DNA of 7,605 bases from an uncultured Chromatiaceae bacterium (GCA_946482325.1 CAMLRA010000184.1:1-7605); one strand, 5' to 3'. Counted from the first letter of the stretch, positions 1-6,740 are shown. The notes: a model not told the origin generated them from the sequence alone. Program-made: numbers and translations.

Positions 1-84
1 GACAGCCGTTATCTGTTGTGGCAAATGGAGAAGGTCGATGGCGCTACCAATCTGACCGCTGAAATGGAAATAGTCCGCGAGTAA
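1..84 (+). CDS. 3' end of an unidentified protein (partial)
   Basis: The first 27 codons of the window are open in frame 1 and end at TAA (82-84). The visible C-terminus begins DSRYLLWQMEKVDG and ends AEMEIVRE. It alternates hydrophobic and polar residues, as beta strands do, with no membrane segment. I do not recognise the family. It is not the C-terminus of RecA or CinA, which often lie upstream of recX in this neighbourhood. A strong terminator begins 25 bases after the stop, which supports this being a genuine gene end and shows that it is transcriptionally separate from the block that follows. The start lies outside the window. Confidence 0.6.
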   Translation, partial: DSRYLLWQMEKVDGATNLTAEMEIVRE

Positions 85-109
85 TTTCGTCGGGCGGTCA
101 GAATTGTGG

Positions 110-135
110 AAAAAGGTGCCATTGGCACCTTTTTT
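110..135 (+). terminator. Rho-independent terminator of the upstream gene
   Basis: GGTGCC (115-120) pairs with GGCACC (124-129) across an ATT loop. The stem is extended by an A run (110-114) facing the T run (130-135). Six strong pairs plus the A/T extension and six Ts make a textbook intrinsic terminator. The A tract on the 5' side means it could also act on minus-strand transcription. Confidence 0.9.
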
Positions 136-230
136 GTGCAAAGTCCGGCCGATTTACGCTATGGGATGCAGGCTTACTTGCAGTATGATAGGGCGCTTTC
201 CATCTGGCCTTAATGTTAGAATTTGCTGGC

Positions 231-728
231 ATGTTATTAGATCAATCGTTATTTAGTGCATTGTTGGATGCAGCAGCACAAAGCCCGCGTCGGCGTGCCT
301 TCAAAAATCTGCATCTGGATTTTGCTGAGCCGGTGCAGCGTGTGGTCATCGCCATTCAACCTGACAGCTATGTGCCCCCACATCGCCATGTCGACGCTCA
401 TCAGTGGGAGTTGTTTGTGGTGTTAGCCGGTAGTATCGATTTTTGTCAGTTTGACGATGCCGGTCAGCTTACATCCCGCGACACCCTAACTGCCGGGTCT
501 TCGCTGACGGGCCTTGAACTTGTGCCCGGCATCTGGCACAGCATAGTCGCGGCACCGGGTGGTGCAGTTTTTCTCGAAATTAAACAAGGCCCGTTTGATC
601 CGGCACAGCCTCGGTTTTTTGCGCCTTTCGCGCCCACTGAACAGGATACGCAGGCCGGTGCTTATCAGGCCTGGTTGCGCACAGCACTGCCAGGGGCGCA
701 AAGCCCGGTATGGCAGGAGATGAAGTGA
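231..728 (+). CDS. WbuC-family cupin fold metalloprotein
   Basis: This is a small single-domain cupin that resembles the WbuC family, often found near surface-polysaccharide genes; its biochemical role is not established. Numbering is from the ATG at 231 (165 aa). An N-terminal helix leads to SPRRR and NLH, then PVQR, then the first cupin motif with H51 and H53 in PPHRH and E60 in QWELF. The second motif carries H103 in PGIWH. Together these give the expected 3-His/1-Glu metal site, and EIKQGPFDP closes the barrel. I prefer the start at 231 because about 18 residues before SPR fits the family; an in-frame ATG at 213 would add six residues. Neither start has a clear Shine-Dalgarno sequence. 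No signal peptide is visible, so it is probably cytoplasmic. Its last base is shared with the next gene's start codon, so the two are probably translated together. No polysaccharide genes are visible nearby. Confidence 0.85.
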   Translation: MLLDQSLFSALLDAAAQSPRRRAFKNLHLDFAEPVQRVVIAIQPDSYVPPHRHVDAHQWELFVVLAGSIDFCQFDDAGQLTSRDTLTAGSSLTGLELVPGIWHSIVAAPGGAVFLEIKQGPFDPAQPRFFAPFAPTEQDTQAGAYQAWLRTALPGAQSPVWQEMK

Positions 729-1438
729 TGAAATTACAACTGGTGATCCGCCGTGCGCCGGCCAAAGCTGCACTGGAATGGCTCAAACAAGGCTGGCTGC
801 TGATGCGTGCCCAGCTGTTGCTCCTGATGTTGTTTTGGCTGATGTTATCGGTCTCTTTACTCGGGCTGCTGCATCCGTTGCTGGCCGTAGTATCGACTTT
901 GCTTAGCCCATTTTTAATGGCTGGTTTTTATGAAGCAATAATCCGGGCGCAACAACAAAAACCACTGACGCTGTCGACTTTATGGCAACCGCTGAGAGAG
1001 GGACAGCACCGGGCCGCATTCATCCGGCTGGCCGCATTGAATATTCTGTTTTCGATCCCCAGTCAGTTGTTAATTCAGCAGCAGATGCCACTTTGGGAAA
1101 CCGGACAGGCGGATTTGCTAGCCTTGTTTGCGTTGGTGGCCATGGCGGCCATTAATGCCATGTTGTTTGCTTATGCTGTGCCGGTGATTTATTTTCTGCG
1201 CGAGCAGCGCTTGTGGCCGGTGTTACAGGCCAGTTTTATGGCGTGTTGGCGCAATGTGCCGGCGCTGACGCTTTATGGCATCGCGTCGGTGCTGTTAGTG
1301 TTAACAGGCCCTTTTACCATGATGATTTCGCTAATCCTGATCTTGCCCTGGCTGGCCATCAGCTTTTTCCTGTCGTTCCGGGAATTTTTTGTGCTGACGC
1401 CGGCGCGGCCGGATGAGGCGGCGGTGTTTGAAGTCTGA
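728..1438 (+). CDS. BPSS1780-type polytopic inner-membrane protein
   Basis: This 236-residue, very hydrophobic protein has about five or six membrane segments, roughly at residues 30-50, 52-72, 103-123, 133-162 and 182-222, the last being long enough for two passes. A short amphipathic N-terminus with RRAPAKAALEWLKQGW precedes the first segment. The layout and the GWxL/SPFLMAGFY features fit the BPSS1780-type family of uncharacterised membrane proteins. No catalytic motif is visible and I assign no function. The start at 728 is well supported: AGGAG lies at 715-719, 8 bases before the ATG, and the ATG overlaps the preceding TGA as TGATG. An in-frame ATG at 710 has no comparable ribosome site. 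The end overlaps the beginning of recX. Another broadly similar family, YciC-like membrane proteins, cannot be excluded. Confidence 0.75.
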   Translation: MKLQLVIRRAPAKAALEWLKQGWLLMRAQLLLLMLFWLMLSVSLLGLLHPLLAVVSTLLSPFLMAGFYEAIIRAQQQKPLTLSTLWQPLREGQHRAAFIRLAALNILFSIPSQLLIQQQMPLWETGQADLLALFALVAMAAINAMLFAYAVPVIYFLREQRLWPVLQASFMACWRNVPALTLYGIASVLLVLTGPFTMMISLILILPWLAISFFLSFREFFVLTPARPDEAAVFEV

Positions 1439-1895
1439 CACCGAAGCGCTGACCCCACAACAAGCCTGGCAACTTGCTATCGGCTTGCTGAGCCGGCGCG
1501 ACCACAGCAGCCATGAGTTGCTGGAGAAGCTGCAGCAACGCGGCGTGACTGCCGAACTTGCGCAGACAACATTATTACGATGTCAGCAAGAGCAATATCA
1601 GTCGGACCAGCGTTTTGCGGAGATGTTATTGCGCCACTGCATCAGTAAAGGCCAGGGCCTCGCGGTGCTGCGCCAGCTGAGCCGGCAACATCGGCTTGGC
1701 CATGATTTATTACAACAGGCGTTGGATGATGCCGACCCCGATTGGTTTGAACTGGCGCGCAGCTGCGCACAGAAGAAATTCGGTGAGCTCCCGGCCGGTT
1801 CAGACAAAGAAAAATTAAAACGGATGGCGTTTTTGCAGCGCCGGGGCTTCAGTTCTGAGCAAATCCGTTACGCATTACAACATTCAGATAGTTAG
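1413..1895 (+). CDS. recX: Regulatory protein RecX
   Basis: RecX binds RecA filaments and limits RecA strand exchange and coprotease activity in the cytoplasm. The 160 residues are close to the 166 of E. coli RecX. Family features appear in order: a first helical repeat with [19 protein letters not shown] (compare RDHSEQELRRKL in E. coli), then [19 protein letters not shown], which parallels the DDSRFxxxFIxxRxxKGxG stretch, then [16 protein letters not shown] and a final [12 protein letters not shown] helix. The start is uncertain. The ATG at 1413 has no clear ribosome site and overlaps the membrane-protein gene by 26 bases. A TTG at 1428 would give 155 residues, is preceded by GAGG (1415-1418, 9 bases away) and overlaps by only 11. 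Either way translation is probably coupled to the upstream gene. recA is not immediately upstream, unlike in many relatives. The stop is 10 bases before alaS. Confidence 0.93.
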   Translation: MRRRCLKSDTEALTPQQAWQLAIGLLSRRDHSSHELLEKLQQRGVTAELAQTTLLRCQQEQYQSDQRFAEMLLRHCISKGQGLAVLRQLSRQHRLGHDLLQQALDDADPDWFELARSCAQKKFGELPAGSDKEKLKRMAFLQRRGFSSEQIRYALQHSDS

Positions 1896-1905
1896 GACAG
1901 CCATT

Positions 1906-4530
1906 ATGTACATGACCTCTGCGCAACTGCGCCGCGCTTTTCTGGACTTTTTTGCCAGTAAAGGCCACCAAATTGTCTCCAGCAGCTCGTTAATCCCGGG
2001 CAATGACCCGACGCTGCTGTTCACCAACGCCGGCATGGTGCAATTTAAGGATGTGTTCCTTGGCCAGGATAAACGCAGCTACAGCCGCGCGGTAACCGCG
2101 CAGCGTTGTGTGCGCGCCGGCGGTAAACATAACGATCTGGAAAACGTCGGTTATACCGCCCGTCACCACACTTTCTTTGAAATGCTGGGTAATTTCAGTT
2201 TCGGCGATTATTTCAAAGAAGACGCGATTAAATACGCCTGGGAATTTCTGACCGAAGTGGTCAAATTACCCAAAGAAAAACTGTGGATCACAGTGTATGC
2301 CACCGACGACGAGGCCTTTGATATCTGGACCCAGCAAATCGGTGTGCCGAAGGAACGTGCTATTCGCATCGGTGACAACAAAGGCGCGCCTTATGCGTCT
2401 GACAACTTCTGGGCCATGGGTGATACCGGCCCTTGTGGTCCTTGTACAGAAATTTTCTACGACCACGGCGACCATATCTGGGGCGGCCCTCCGGGCTCAC
2501 CGGAAGAAGACGGCGACCGGTTTATCGAGATCTGGAACAACGTCTTTATGCAGTTCAACCGCCACGCCGATGGCCGGATGGAACCACTGCCAAAACCCAG
2601 CGTTGACACCGGTATGGGCTTAGAACGCATCGCGGCGATTTTGCAGCATGTGCACAGCAACTACGAAATCGACACTTTCCAGGGCCTGATCAAAGCTGCG
2701 GCGGCAGTCACCGGCACCACGGATCTGGACAATAAATCATTGCGGGTCATTGCCGACCATATCCGTTCCTGTTCATTCCTGGTGGCCGATGGTGTGATGC
2801 CATCGAACGAAGGTCGTGGTTATGTGCTGCGCCGGATCATCCGCCGCGCGGTGCGCCACGGTAATCAGCTCGGTGCCAAAGGCGTGTTCTTCAGTAAATT
2901 AGTGGCAGAACTTGCCGTGCAGATGGGCGAAGCCTATCCGGAACTGATTGAAAAACAAGCCATTATTGAAAAAGTACTGCGGATGGAAGAAGAGCAGTTT
3001 GGCAAAACACTGGAACGCGGTCTGTTATTACTCAAAGACGCTTTGGCGGCACTGGGTGACAACAAAGAAATTCCGGGTGAAGTGGTGTTTAAGCTGTACG
3101 ACACTTATGGCTTCCCGGTCGATTTGACCAGCGACGTGGCACGTGAACAAGGCTATACCGTGGATCAGGCCGGTTTTGAAGCGGCGATGGAAGCACAGCG
3201 TAAACGCGCGCAGGCGGCTTCAAGCTTTGGTCAGGATTACAACCAGACGGTGACTTCAGAGCAAGTCACTGATTTCACTGGTTATACGCAGCAGCACGGC
3301 AATGCCGTGGTGCTGGAAATTGTCCGCGATGGCGACAAAGTCGACACTATTATCGACGGCCAGCAGGCGCTGGTGATCCTTGACCAGACGCCATTTTATG
3401 CTGAATCGGGCGGTCAGATGGGCGATACCGGTACTTTAACGCTGGCGTCCGGCGCGGTGTTTAATGTGGTTGATACGGTCAAAATCGGCAAAGCCTTTGC
3501 CCATCGTGGCACCATCACCGGCACTTTAACGGTCGGTGAGCGCGTTGATGCCCAGATTGATAACGAACGGCGCAGTGCCATCCGGAAAAACCACTCAGCG
3601 ACCCACTTATTACACGCGGCCTTGCAGCAGGTATTAGGCGCGCATGTGGTGCAAAAAGGCTCGCAAGTGGGCCCTGATCGCCTGCGCTTTGACTTCGCCC
3701 ATTTTGAAGCAGTCAAAGCCGATGAGGTGCGGACTATCGAACAGCTGGTTAACGCGCAAATTCAGGCGAACCATGAAGTGGTCACCCGGCTGATGCAGCT
3801 GGATGCCGCGAAAGCTGCCGGCGCTATGGCGCTGTTTGGCGAAAAATATGACGACGATGTACGGGTGTTGTCGATGGGCGACTTCTCCATTGAATTGTGC
3901 GGTGGTACTCACGTTGCCCGCACCGGTGACATCGGTCTGTTTAAGATTGTGGTCGAAAGCGGTATTGCCGCCGGTGTGCGCCGGATTGAAGCGGTGACAG
4001 GCTCTGGTGCTCTGGCTTATCTGCATAAGCTGGAACAGCAAGCGCAGCAGGTCGCAGCCTTATTAAAAGGTGACGTGCTGTCAATTGGCGAGCGTGTGGT
4101 GCAGACCTTAGACCGCAGCAAACAGCTGGAAAAAGAGCTGGAACAGTTAAAAGCCAAAATGGCCAGTGCTGCCGGTGCGTCGTTGCTGGAAAAAGCTGTG
4201 GCTATCAACGGCACTAAAGTACTGATTGCAGAGCTGGCCGGTGTCGATCCAAAAGGCTTCCGCACTATGGTCGACGAGCTGAAAAACAACATCGGTTCTG
4301 GTGTCATTCTGCTCGGTACAGCGAGCGAAGGCAAAGTCAGCCTGATCGCCGGTGTCACTAAAGACCTGACCGATAAAGTCAATGCGGGTCAGTTGGTAGG
4401 CTGGGCAGCGGAACAGTTGGGTGGCAAAGGTGGCGGCAAGCCGGATCTGGCACAGGCCGGTGGGACAGATGTCGCAGGCCTTGGCAAAGTATTAGCGGCA
4501 GCCAGCGACTATCTGGCTGCGAAGCTGTAA
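1906..4530 (+). CDS. alaS: Alanine--tRNA ligase (AlaRS)
   Basis: AlaRS attaches alanine to tRNA-Ala using ATP and hydrolyses mischarged Ser- and Gly-tRNA-Ala. The protein is 874 aa, against 876 in E. coli. An N-terminal class II catalytic core includes [12 protein letters not shown], the [31 protein letters not shown] motif 2 region, [12 protein letters not shown] and motif 3 ([11 protein letters not shown]). A tRNA-recognition helical region follows, including [17 protein letters not shown]. The editing domain has H563 and H567 (NHSATH) and C665 and H669 (CGGTH), the expected four zinc ligands. A coiled-coil stretch near residues 705-760 leads to the glycine-rich C-Ala domain ([15 protein letters not shown]). 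The ATG at 1906 is favoured because AGGAC (1894-1898), overlapping the recX stop, lies 7 bases upstream; an ATG at 1912 is less well spaced. Nothing appears missing or broken. Confidence 0.99.
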   Translation: MYMTSAQLRRAFLDFFASKGHQIVSSSSLIPGNDPTLLFTNAGMVQFKDVFLGQDKRSYSRAVTAQRCVRAGGKHNDLENVGYTARHHTFFEMLGNFSFGDYFKEDAIKYAWEFLTEVVKLPKEKLWITVYATDDEAFDIWTQQIGVPKERAIRIGDNKGAPYASDNFWAMGDTGPCGPCTEIFYDHGDHIWGGPPGSPEEDGDRFIEIWNNVFMQFNRHADGRMEPLPKPSVDTGMGLERIAAILQHVHSNYEIDTFQGLIKAAAAVTGTTDLDNKSLRVIADHIRSCSFLVADGVMPSNEGRGYVLRRIIRRAVRHGNQLGAKGVFFSKLVAELAVQMGEAYPELIEKQAIIEKVLRMEEEQFGKTLERGLLLLKDALAALGDNKEIPGEVVFKLYDTYGFPVDLTSDVAREQGYTVDQAGFEAAMEAQRKRAQAASSFGQDYNQTVTSEQVTDFTGYTQQHGNAVVLEIVRDGDKVDTIIDGQQALVILDQTPFYAESGGQMGDTGTLTLASGAVFNVVDTVKIGKAFAHRGTITGTLTVGERVDAQIDNERRSAIRKNHSATHLLHAALQQVLGAHVVQKGSQVGPDRLRFDFAHFEAVKADEVRTIEQLVNAQIQANHEVVTRLMQLDAAKAAGAMALFGEKYDDDVRVLSMGDFSIELCGGTHVARTGDIGLFKIVVESGIAAGVRRIEAVTGSGALAYLHKLEQQAQQVAALLKGDVLSIGERVVQTLDRSKQLEKELEQLKAKMASAAGASLLEKAVAINGTKVLIAELAGVDPKGFRTMVDELKNNIGSGVILLGTASEGKVSLIAGVTKDLTDKVNAGQLVGWAAEQLGGKGGGKPDLAQAGGTDVAGLGKVLAAASDYLAAKL

Positions 4531-4533
4531 CAG

Positions 4534-5733
4534 GTGGCACTTCTGGTTCAAAAGTTCGGTGGCACCTCAGTCGGGACCACCGAACGCATTGAAGCGGTGG
4601 CGGAGCTGATTATCCGCACTGTACAGGCTGGCCATAAAGTCGTGGCTGTGGTTTCTGCCATGGCCGGGGATACCAACCGGCTGTTGGGTTTGGCGCAACA
4701 GATTGATGTTAAGGCCGCGCCGCGGGAGCTGGATGTACTGGCTGCGGCTGGTGAACAAGTCACAGTGGCCTTGCTAGCCATCGCACTGATTAAACGCGGT
4801 TATCCGGCAGTGTCTTTATTGGCTGACCAGGTCTGTATCCGTACAGATAATAAATTTGGTCGCGCCCGGATTGAAGAAGTCGAGACGCTGCGTTTACAAC
4901 AGGAACTGGAGCAAGGCCATATAGTGGTTGTGGCAGGCTTCCAGGGCCGCGATTTCGAAGGCAATCTGACGACGCTGGGCCGTGGCGGCTCTGATACATC
5001 GGCGGTGGCACTCGCAGCGGCATTGCAGGCAGATGAGTGTCAAATCTATACCGATGTGGATGGCGTTTACACCATCGACCCACGGATCTGTCCGGCGGCA
5101 AAGCGTCTGGCACATATTCCGTATCGCGATATGCTGGAACTGGCCAGTGTCGGCGCGAAAGTGCTGCATTCGCGCTCAGTCGAGTACGCTGGTCGTTTTC
5201 AGGTGTTGTTGCGGGTGCTGTCCACCTTTCGGCCGGACGCCGGCACTTTGATGGTGTATCGTGATATCGATCCACCGTTGCTGTCCGGTATTGCATGCCA
5301 GCATGGTCTGACGCTGGTCCATTTGGAGCAGGCCAGTCCGGTACTGACGTCTGCAGTGTTGGATTTACTCAGCGCAAGGAACATCGACATCGATATGGTC
5401 CGCACTGAGGCCGGTAACGTAATACAGAGCGAGTGGGTGCTGGCGAATGCGGATTGGCAGCAAGTGGCTGAGGAAGCTCGGGAATTGCTGAAAATTTGTC
5501 AGGGCGCCACCCTCCGTAGTCAGGCAAATCTTGCTAAACTGTCGGTGGTTGGCTGCGGCATCGGTACACAGGCTGATATAGTGGCCCGCGTGCATCAGTT
5601 GTTAGATTTGCTGAATATTGAGCTGTGGTCTGTGTATCAGACAGATACCCGGCTGTCGGTGCTGGTAGCGGCTGAGCAAGTCGACGCCACAGCAGCAAAA
5701 TTGCATCAGGTTTTGTTCGGCAGCGATAATTAA
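4534..5733 (+). CDS. lysC: Aspartate kinase (LysC type, monofunctional)
   Basis: Aspartate kinase phosphorylates L-aspartate with ATP, the first step towards lysine, threonine, methionine and diaminopimelate. At 399 aa it is slightly short for the roughly 405-410 aa monofunctional type. The kinase domain is intact: KFGGTSVG (residues 7-14), GEQVTVALLA, GRGGSDTS (149-156) and TDVDGVYTIDPR (173-184). Two ACT domains follow from about residue 250 (first) and 333 (second). Their ligand loops are degenerate: the usual GVPDxPG loop is not recognisable in the first, and the second has CGIGTQADIV and VYQTDTRLSV where lysine-sensitive enzymes typically show a GxGM loop and ISTSEIxISV. Feedback control may therefore differ. 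The start is GTG, 3 bases after the alaS stop and with no good Shine-Dalgarno; MALLVQKFGG fits the family exactly, so translational coupling to alaS is likely. Confidence 0.95.
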   Translation: MALLVQKFGGTSVGTTERIEAVAELIIRTVQAGHKVVAVVSAMAGDTNRLLGLAQQIDVKAAPRELDVLAAAGEQVTVALLAIALIKRGYPAVSLLADQVCIRTDNKFGRARIEEVETLRLQQELEQGHIVVVAGFQGRDFEGNLTTLGRGGSDTSAVALAAALQADECQIYTDVDGVYTIDPRICPAAKRLAHIPYRDMLELASVGAKVLHSRSVEYAGRFQVLLRVLSTFRPDAGTLMVYRDIDPPLLSGIACQHGLTLVHLEQASPVLTSAVLDLLSARNIDIDMVRTEAGNVIQSEWVLANADWQQVAEEARELLKICQGATLRSQANLAKLSVVGCGIGTQADIVARVHQLLDLLNIELWSVYQTDTRLSVLVAAEQVDATAAKLHQVLFGSDN

Positions 5734-5819
5734 TCGCTGGATTTTCATAAATTTGAATGCTGAGTTATCATTGAAGACAAGGACGCGTTGGTACAACATC
5801 AAGCGTCGTAGTTATCGCT

Positions 5820-5848
5820 GGGAAATCTGGGATTAAAGGATAGGAGCA
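5820..5848 (+). promoter_or_regulatory. GGA-rich csrA leader with ribosome binding site; probable CsrA autoregulatory sites
   Basis: Four GGA motifs lie in 25 bases just before csrA (5821-5823, 5830-5832, 5838-5840 and 5843-5845). The last is inside the Shine-Dalgarno AGGAG (5842-5846), 7 bases from the ATG. Two further GGAs are at 5739-5741 and 5781-5783. CsrA binds GGA cores, and in E. coli it represses its own mRNA by covering the ribosome site. Autoregulation here is inferred from that precedent. No convincing sigma-70 promoter was identified in the 120-base gap. Confidence 0.55.
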
Positions 5849-5853
5849 AACGA

Positions 5854-6057
5854 ATGCTTATTTTGACCCGTCGCGTTGGTGAGACATTAATGATTGGTGA
5901 CGAAGTGACAGTCACAGTGTTAGGTGTTAAAGGGAATCAGGTTCGGATTGGGGTGAATGCGCCAAAAGAAGTCTCTGTGCACCGCGAAGAAATCTACATG
6001 CGTATCCAGGCTGAAAAGGGCACACCAGGCAGCTACAGCCAGGATGATGATCAATAA
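5854..6057 (+). CDS. csrA: Carbon storage regulator CsrA
   Basis: CsrA is a small dimeric RNA-binding protein that represses or stabilises mRNAs by binding GGA motifs near ribosome sites, controlling carbon storage, motility and biofilm formation. This copy has 67 residues, against 61 in E. coli. The N-terminus [16 protein letters not shown] holds L4, R6 and R7, and [16 protein letters not shown] holds V42, R44 and I47; these are the two strands that form the RNA-binding surface, and all key residues are present. The C-terminal tail ([11 protein letters not shown]) is slightly longer and acidic. The start is supported by AGGAG at 5842-5846. It lies 120 bases after lysC and precedes a tRNA-Ser gene, as in E. 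coli. A regulatory leader probably lets CsrA control its own translation. Confidence 0.98.
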   Translation: MLILTRRVGETLMIGDEVTVTVLGVKGNQVRIGVNAPKEVSVHREEIYMRIQAEKGTPGSYSQDDDQ

Positions 6058-6123
6058 GTCTGTTTTGGTAAATCATTGTTTTTATTGTTTTGTTGTGTGA
6101 AAAGTGGCCAGTTTAGTGAATAA

Positions 6124-6159
6124 TTGCGCAGATTGTTTAAAAGGTCGGCAATCGCACAA
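6124..6159 (+). repeat. Imperfect inverted repeat downstream of csrA
   Basis: TTGCGCAGATTG (6124-6135) can pair with CAATCGCACAA (6149-6159), leaving one C-A mismatch and one bulged A, across a 13-base loop. No T run follows, so it is a poor intrinsic terminator. It may be a 3'-UTR structure of csrA or chance. The rest of the 6058-6177 gap is AT-rich and shows no gene. Confidence 0.35.
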
Positions 6160-6177
6160 TCCGGCTTAAAATTTTGT

Positions 6178-6205
6178 TTGACTTATTTTCCTGAAACATT
6201 AATAT
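6178..6205 (+). promoter_or_regulatory. Sigma-70 promoter for the tRNA-Ser/tRNA-Arg unit
   Basis: TTGACT (6178-6183) matches the -35 box at five of six positions. TAATAT (6200-6205) is a good -10 box after a 16-base spacer. An A/T-rich stretch just upstream (about 6167-6177) resembles an UP element. The bases after the -10 box (ACGCACCGC) are GC-rich, the discriminator type linked to stringent control of stable-RNA promoters. Transcription would begin near 6212, some 13 bases before the mature tRNA-Ser. Confidence 0.75.
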
Positions 6206-6224
6206 ACGCACCGCAACGTAGCGC

Positions 6225-6314
6225 GGAGAGATGGCCGAGTGGCTGAAGGCGCACCCCTGCTAAGGGTGTATAGGGGAAACTCTATCGAGGGTTCGAATCC
6301 CTCTCCCTCCGCCA
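6225..6314 (+). tRNA. tRNA-Ser (anticodon GCU)
   Basis: This is a class II tRNA of 90 bases including an encoded CCA (6312-6314). The anticodon stem CACCC/GGGTG encloses loop CTGCTAA with anticodon GCT at 6259-6261, reading AGC and AGU. The long variable arm (ATAGGG, loop GAAA, CTCTAT) is diagnostic for serine. The T stem GAGGG/CCCTC is perfect, with loop TTCGAAT, and the discriminator is G (6311). The acceptor stem GGAGAGA (6225-6231) against TCCCTCC (6304-6310) has one mismatch, A5 with C68 (6229 and 6306); the other six pairs are canonical. It lies 15 bases before tRNA-Arg and is probably processed from a shared transcript. The position after csrA matches E. coli serV. Confidence 0.96.
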
Positions 6315-6329
6315 GTTGTTTTTAGAGAT

Positions 6330-6406
6330 GGACGCATAGCTCAGCTGGATAGAGTACTCGGCTACGAACCGAGCGGTCGGAGGTTCGAATCCTCCTGCGT
6401 CCGCCA
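6330..6406 (+). tRNA. tRNA-Arg (anticodon ACG)
   Basis: This is a 77-base tRNA with encoded CCA (6404-6406). The acceptor stem GGACGCA/TGCGTCC is perfect. The anticodon stem CTCGG/CCGAG surrounds loop CTACGAA, with anticodon ACG at 6364-6366. A34 would be converted to inosine by TadA, allowing CGU, CGC and CGA to be read. The D-arm begins AGCTCAGCTGGATAGAG and the T arm is GGAGG TTCGAAT CCTCC. E. coli carries several copies of this tRNA at the equivalent place (argVYZQ); only one is present here. Confidence 0.97.
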
Positions 6407-6409
6407 TTT

Positions 6410-6434
6410 AAACCTGCTTAATGCAGGTTTTTTT
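6410..6434 (+). terminator. Rho-independent terminator of the tRNA unit
   Basis: AAACCTGC (6410-6417) pairs perfectly with GCAGGTTT (6423-6430) across a TTAAT loop, followed by further Ts to 6434 and another T run after one G. It begins 4 bases after the tRNA-Arg CCA end, so it very probably ends the tRNA transcript. Confidence 0.93.
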
Positions 6435-6483
6435 GTTTTTGCCATCATGGCAAAAATCCCTGCGTGACCAGCTAAAGCTGTCC

Positions 6484-6504
6484 AAAAACGCTCCCGGCGT
6501 TTTT
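6484..6504 (+). terminator. Second hairpin with flanking A and T tracts (possible bidirectional terminator)
   Basis: AAAAACGC (6484-6491) pairs with GCGTTTTT (6497-6504) across a TCCCG loop. Only three of the eight pairs are G-C, so it is weaker than the hairpin at 6410. It could serve as a backup terminator on the plus strand and, given the A tract, on the minus strand. A small palindrome, CAGCTAAAGCTG (6469-6480), lies just before it. Confidence 0.6.
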
Positions 6505-6638
6505 GTATCTTAGATATTAACTTAAATAAAGCACTGATGACGCAGGCGCTGAGAACCTCGCTCCTCGCAGATCTCGTCGTATTCCCGGCAGCACGCCAAC
6601 CAGTTAGCGCGCCTGAGCCTGAGCTATTTTAGTTCAAT

Positions 6639-6715
6639 GCGCTTTGGGCACGCACCAAAACAATGCAAGCAAACATATCTGACCGCAGCGCTTTAGCAGT
6701 CTGGCGCTTTGGCAC
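6639..6715. repeat. Three copies of a GCGCTTT(G)GGCAC-like motif
   Basis: GCGCTTTGGGCAC (6639-6651), GCGCTTTAGCA (6688-6698) and GCGCTTTGGCAC (6704-6715) are imperfect direct repeats, offset by 49 and 16 bases. They could be decayed repeat units, protein-binding sites or coincidence. No flanking target-site duplication was seen. Confidence 0.35.
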
Positions 6716-6725
6716 ATTAGTTCTG

Positions 6726-6740
6726 TGCACTAATAGTGCA
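6726..6740. promoter_or_regulatory. Perfect 15-base palindrome, candidate operator
   Basis: TGCACTA and TAGTGCA form a perfect inverted repeat around a single central A. It lies 120 bases upstream of the chemoreceptor start. The size and symmetry fit a dimeric regulator's operator. It resembles but does not match the 17-base NtrC site, whose half-sites are two bases farther apart. No regulator can be named. Confidence 0.35.

Noticed and set aside
184..189. TATGAT as a -10 box for the cupin gene
   Set aside because: The hexamer is good but there is no -35 match at 16-18 bases and no TGn extension, so it was not called although a promoter must exist nearby.
3414..4382. Several minus-strand open frames inside alaS (up to 135 codons)
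   Set aside because: They are antisense shadows of a fully intact, highly conserved gene, have no ribosome sites and no recognisable products.
4790..5296. A 168-codon minus-strand frame opposite lysC
   Set aside because: It lies opposite the conserved kinase domain, has unusual composition rich in Arg and Pro, and has no start signal.
5753..5815. csrA promoter candidates (TTGAAT, TTGAAG, TTGGTA as -35 boxes)
   Set aside because: None has a good -10 box at 16-18 bases, so no promoter is called.
6726..6740. NtrC binding site
   Set aside because: The half-sites TGCACTA/TAGTGCA are separated by one base; the NtrC consensus is 17 bases with three between the arms, and no sigma-54 promoter follows.
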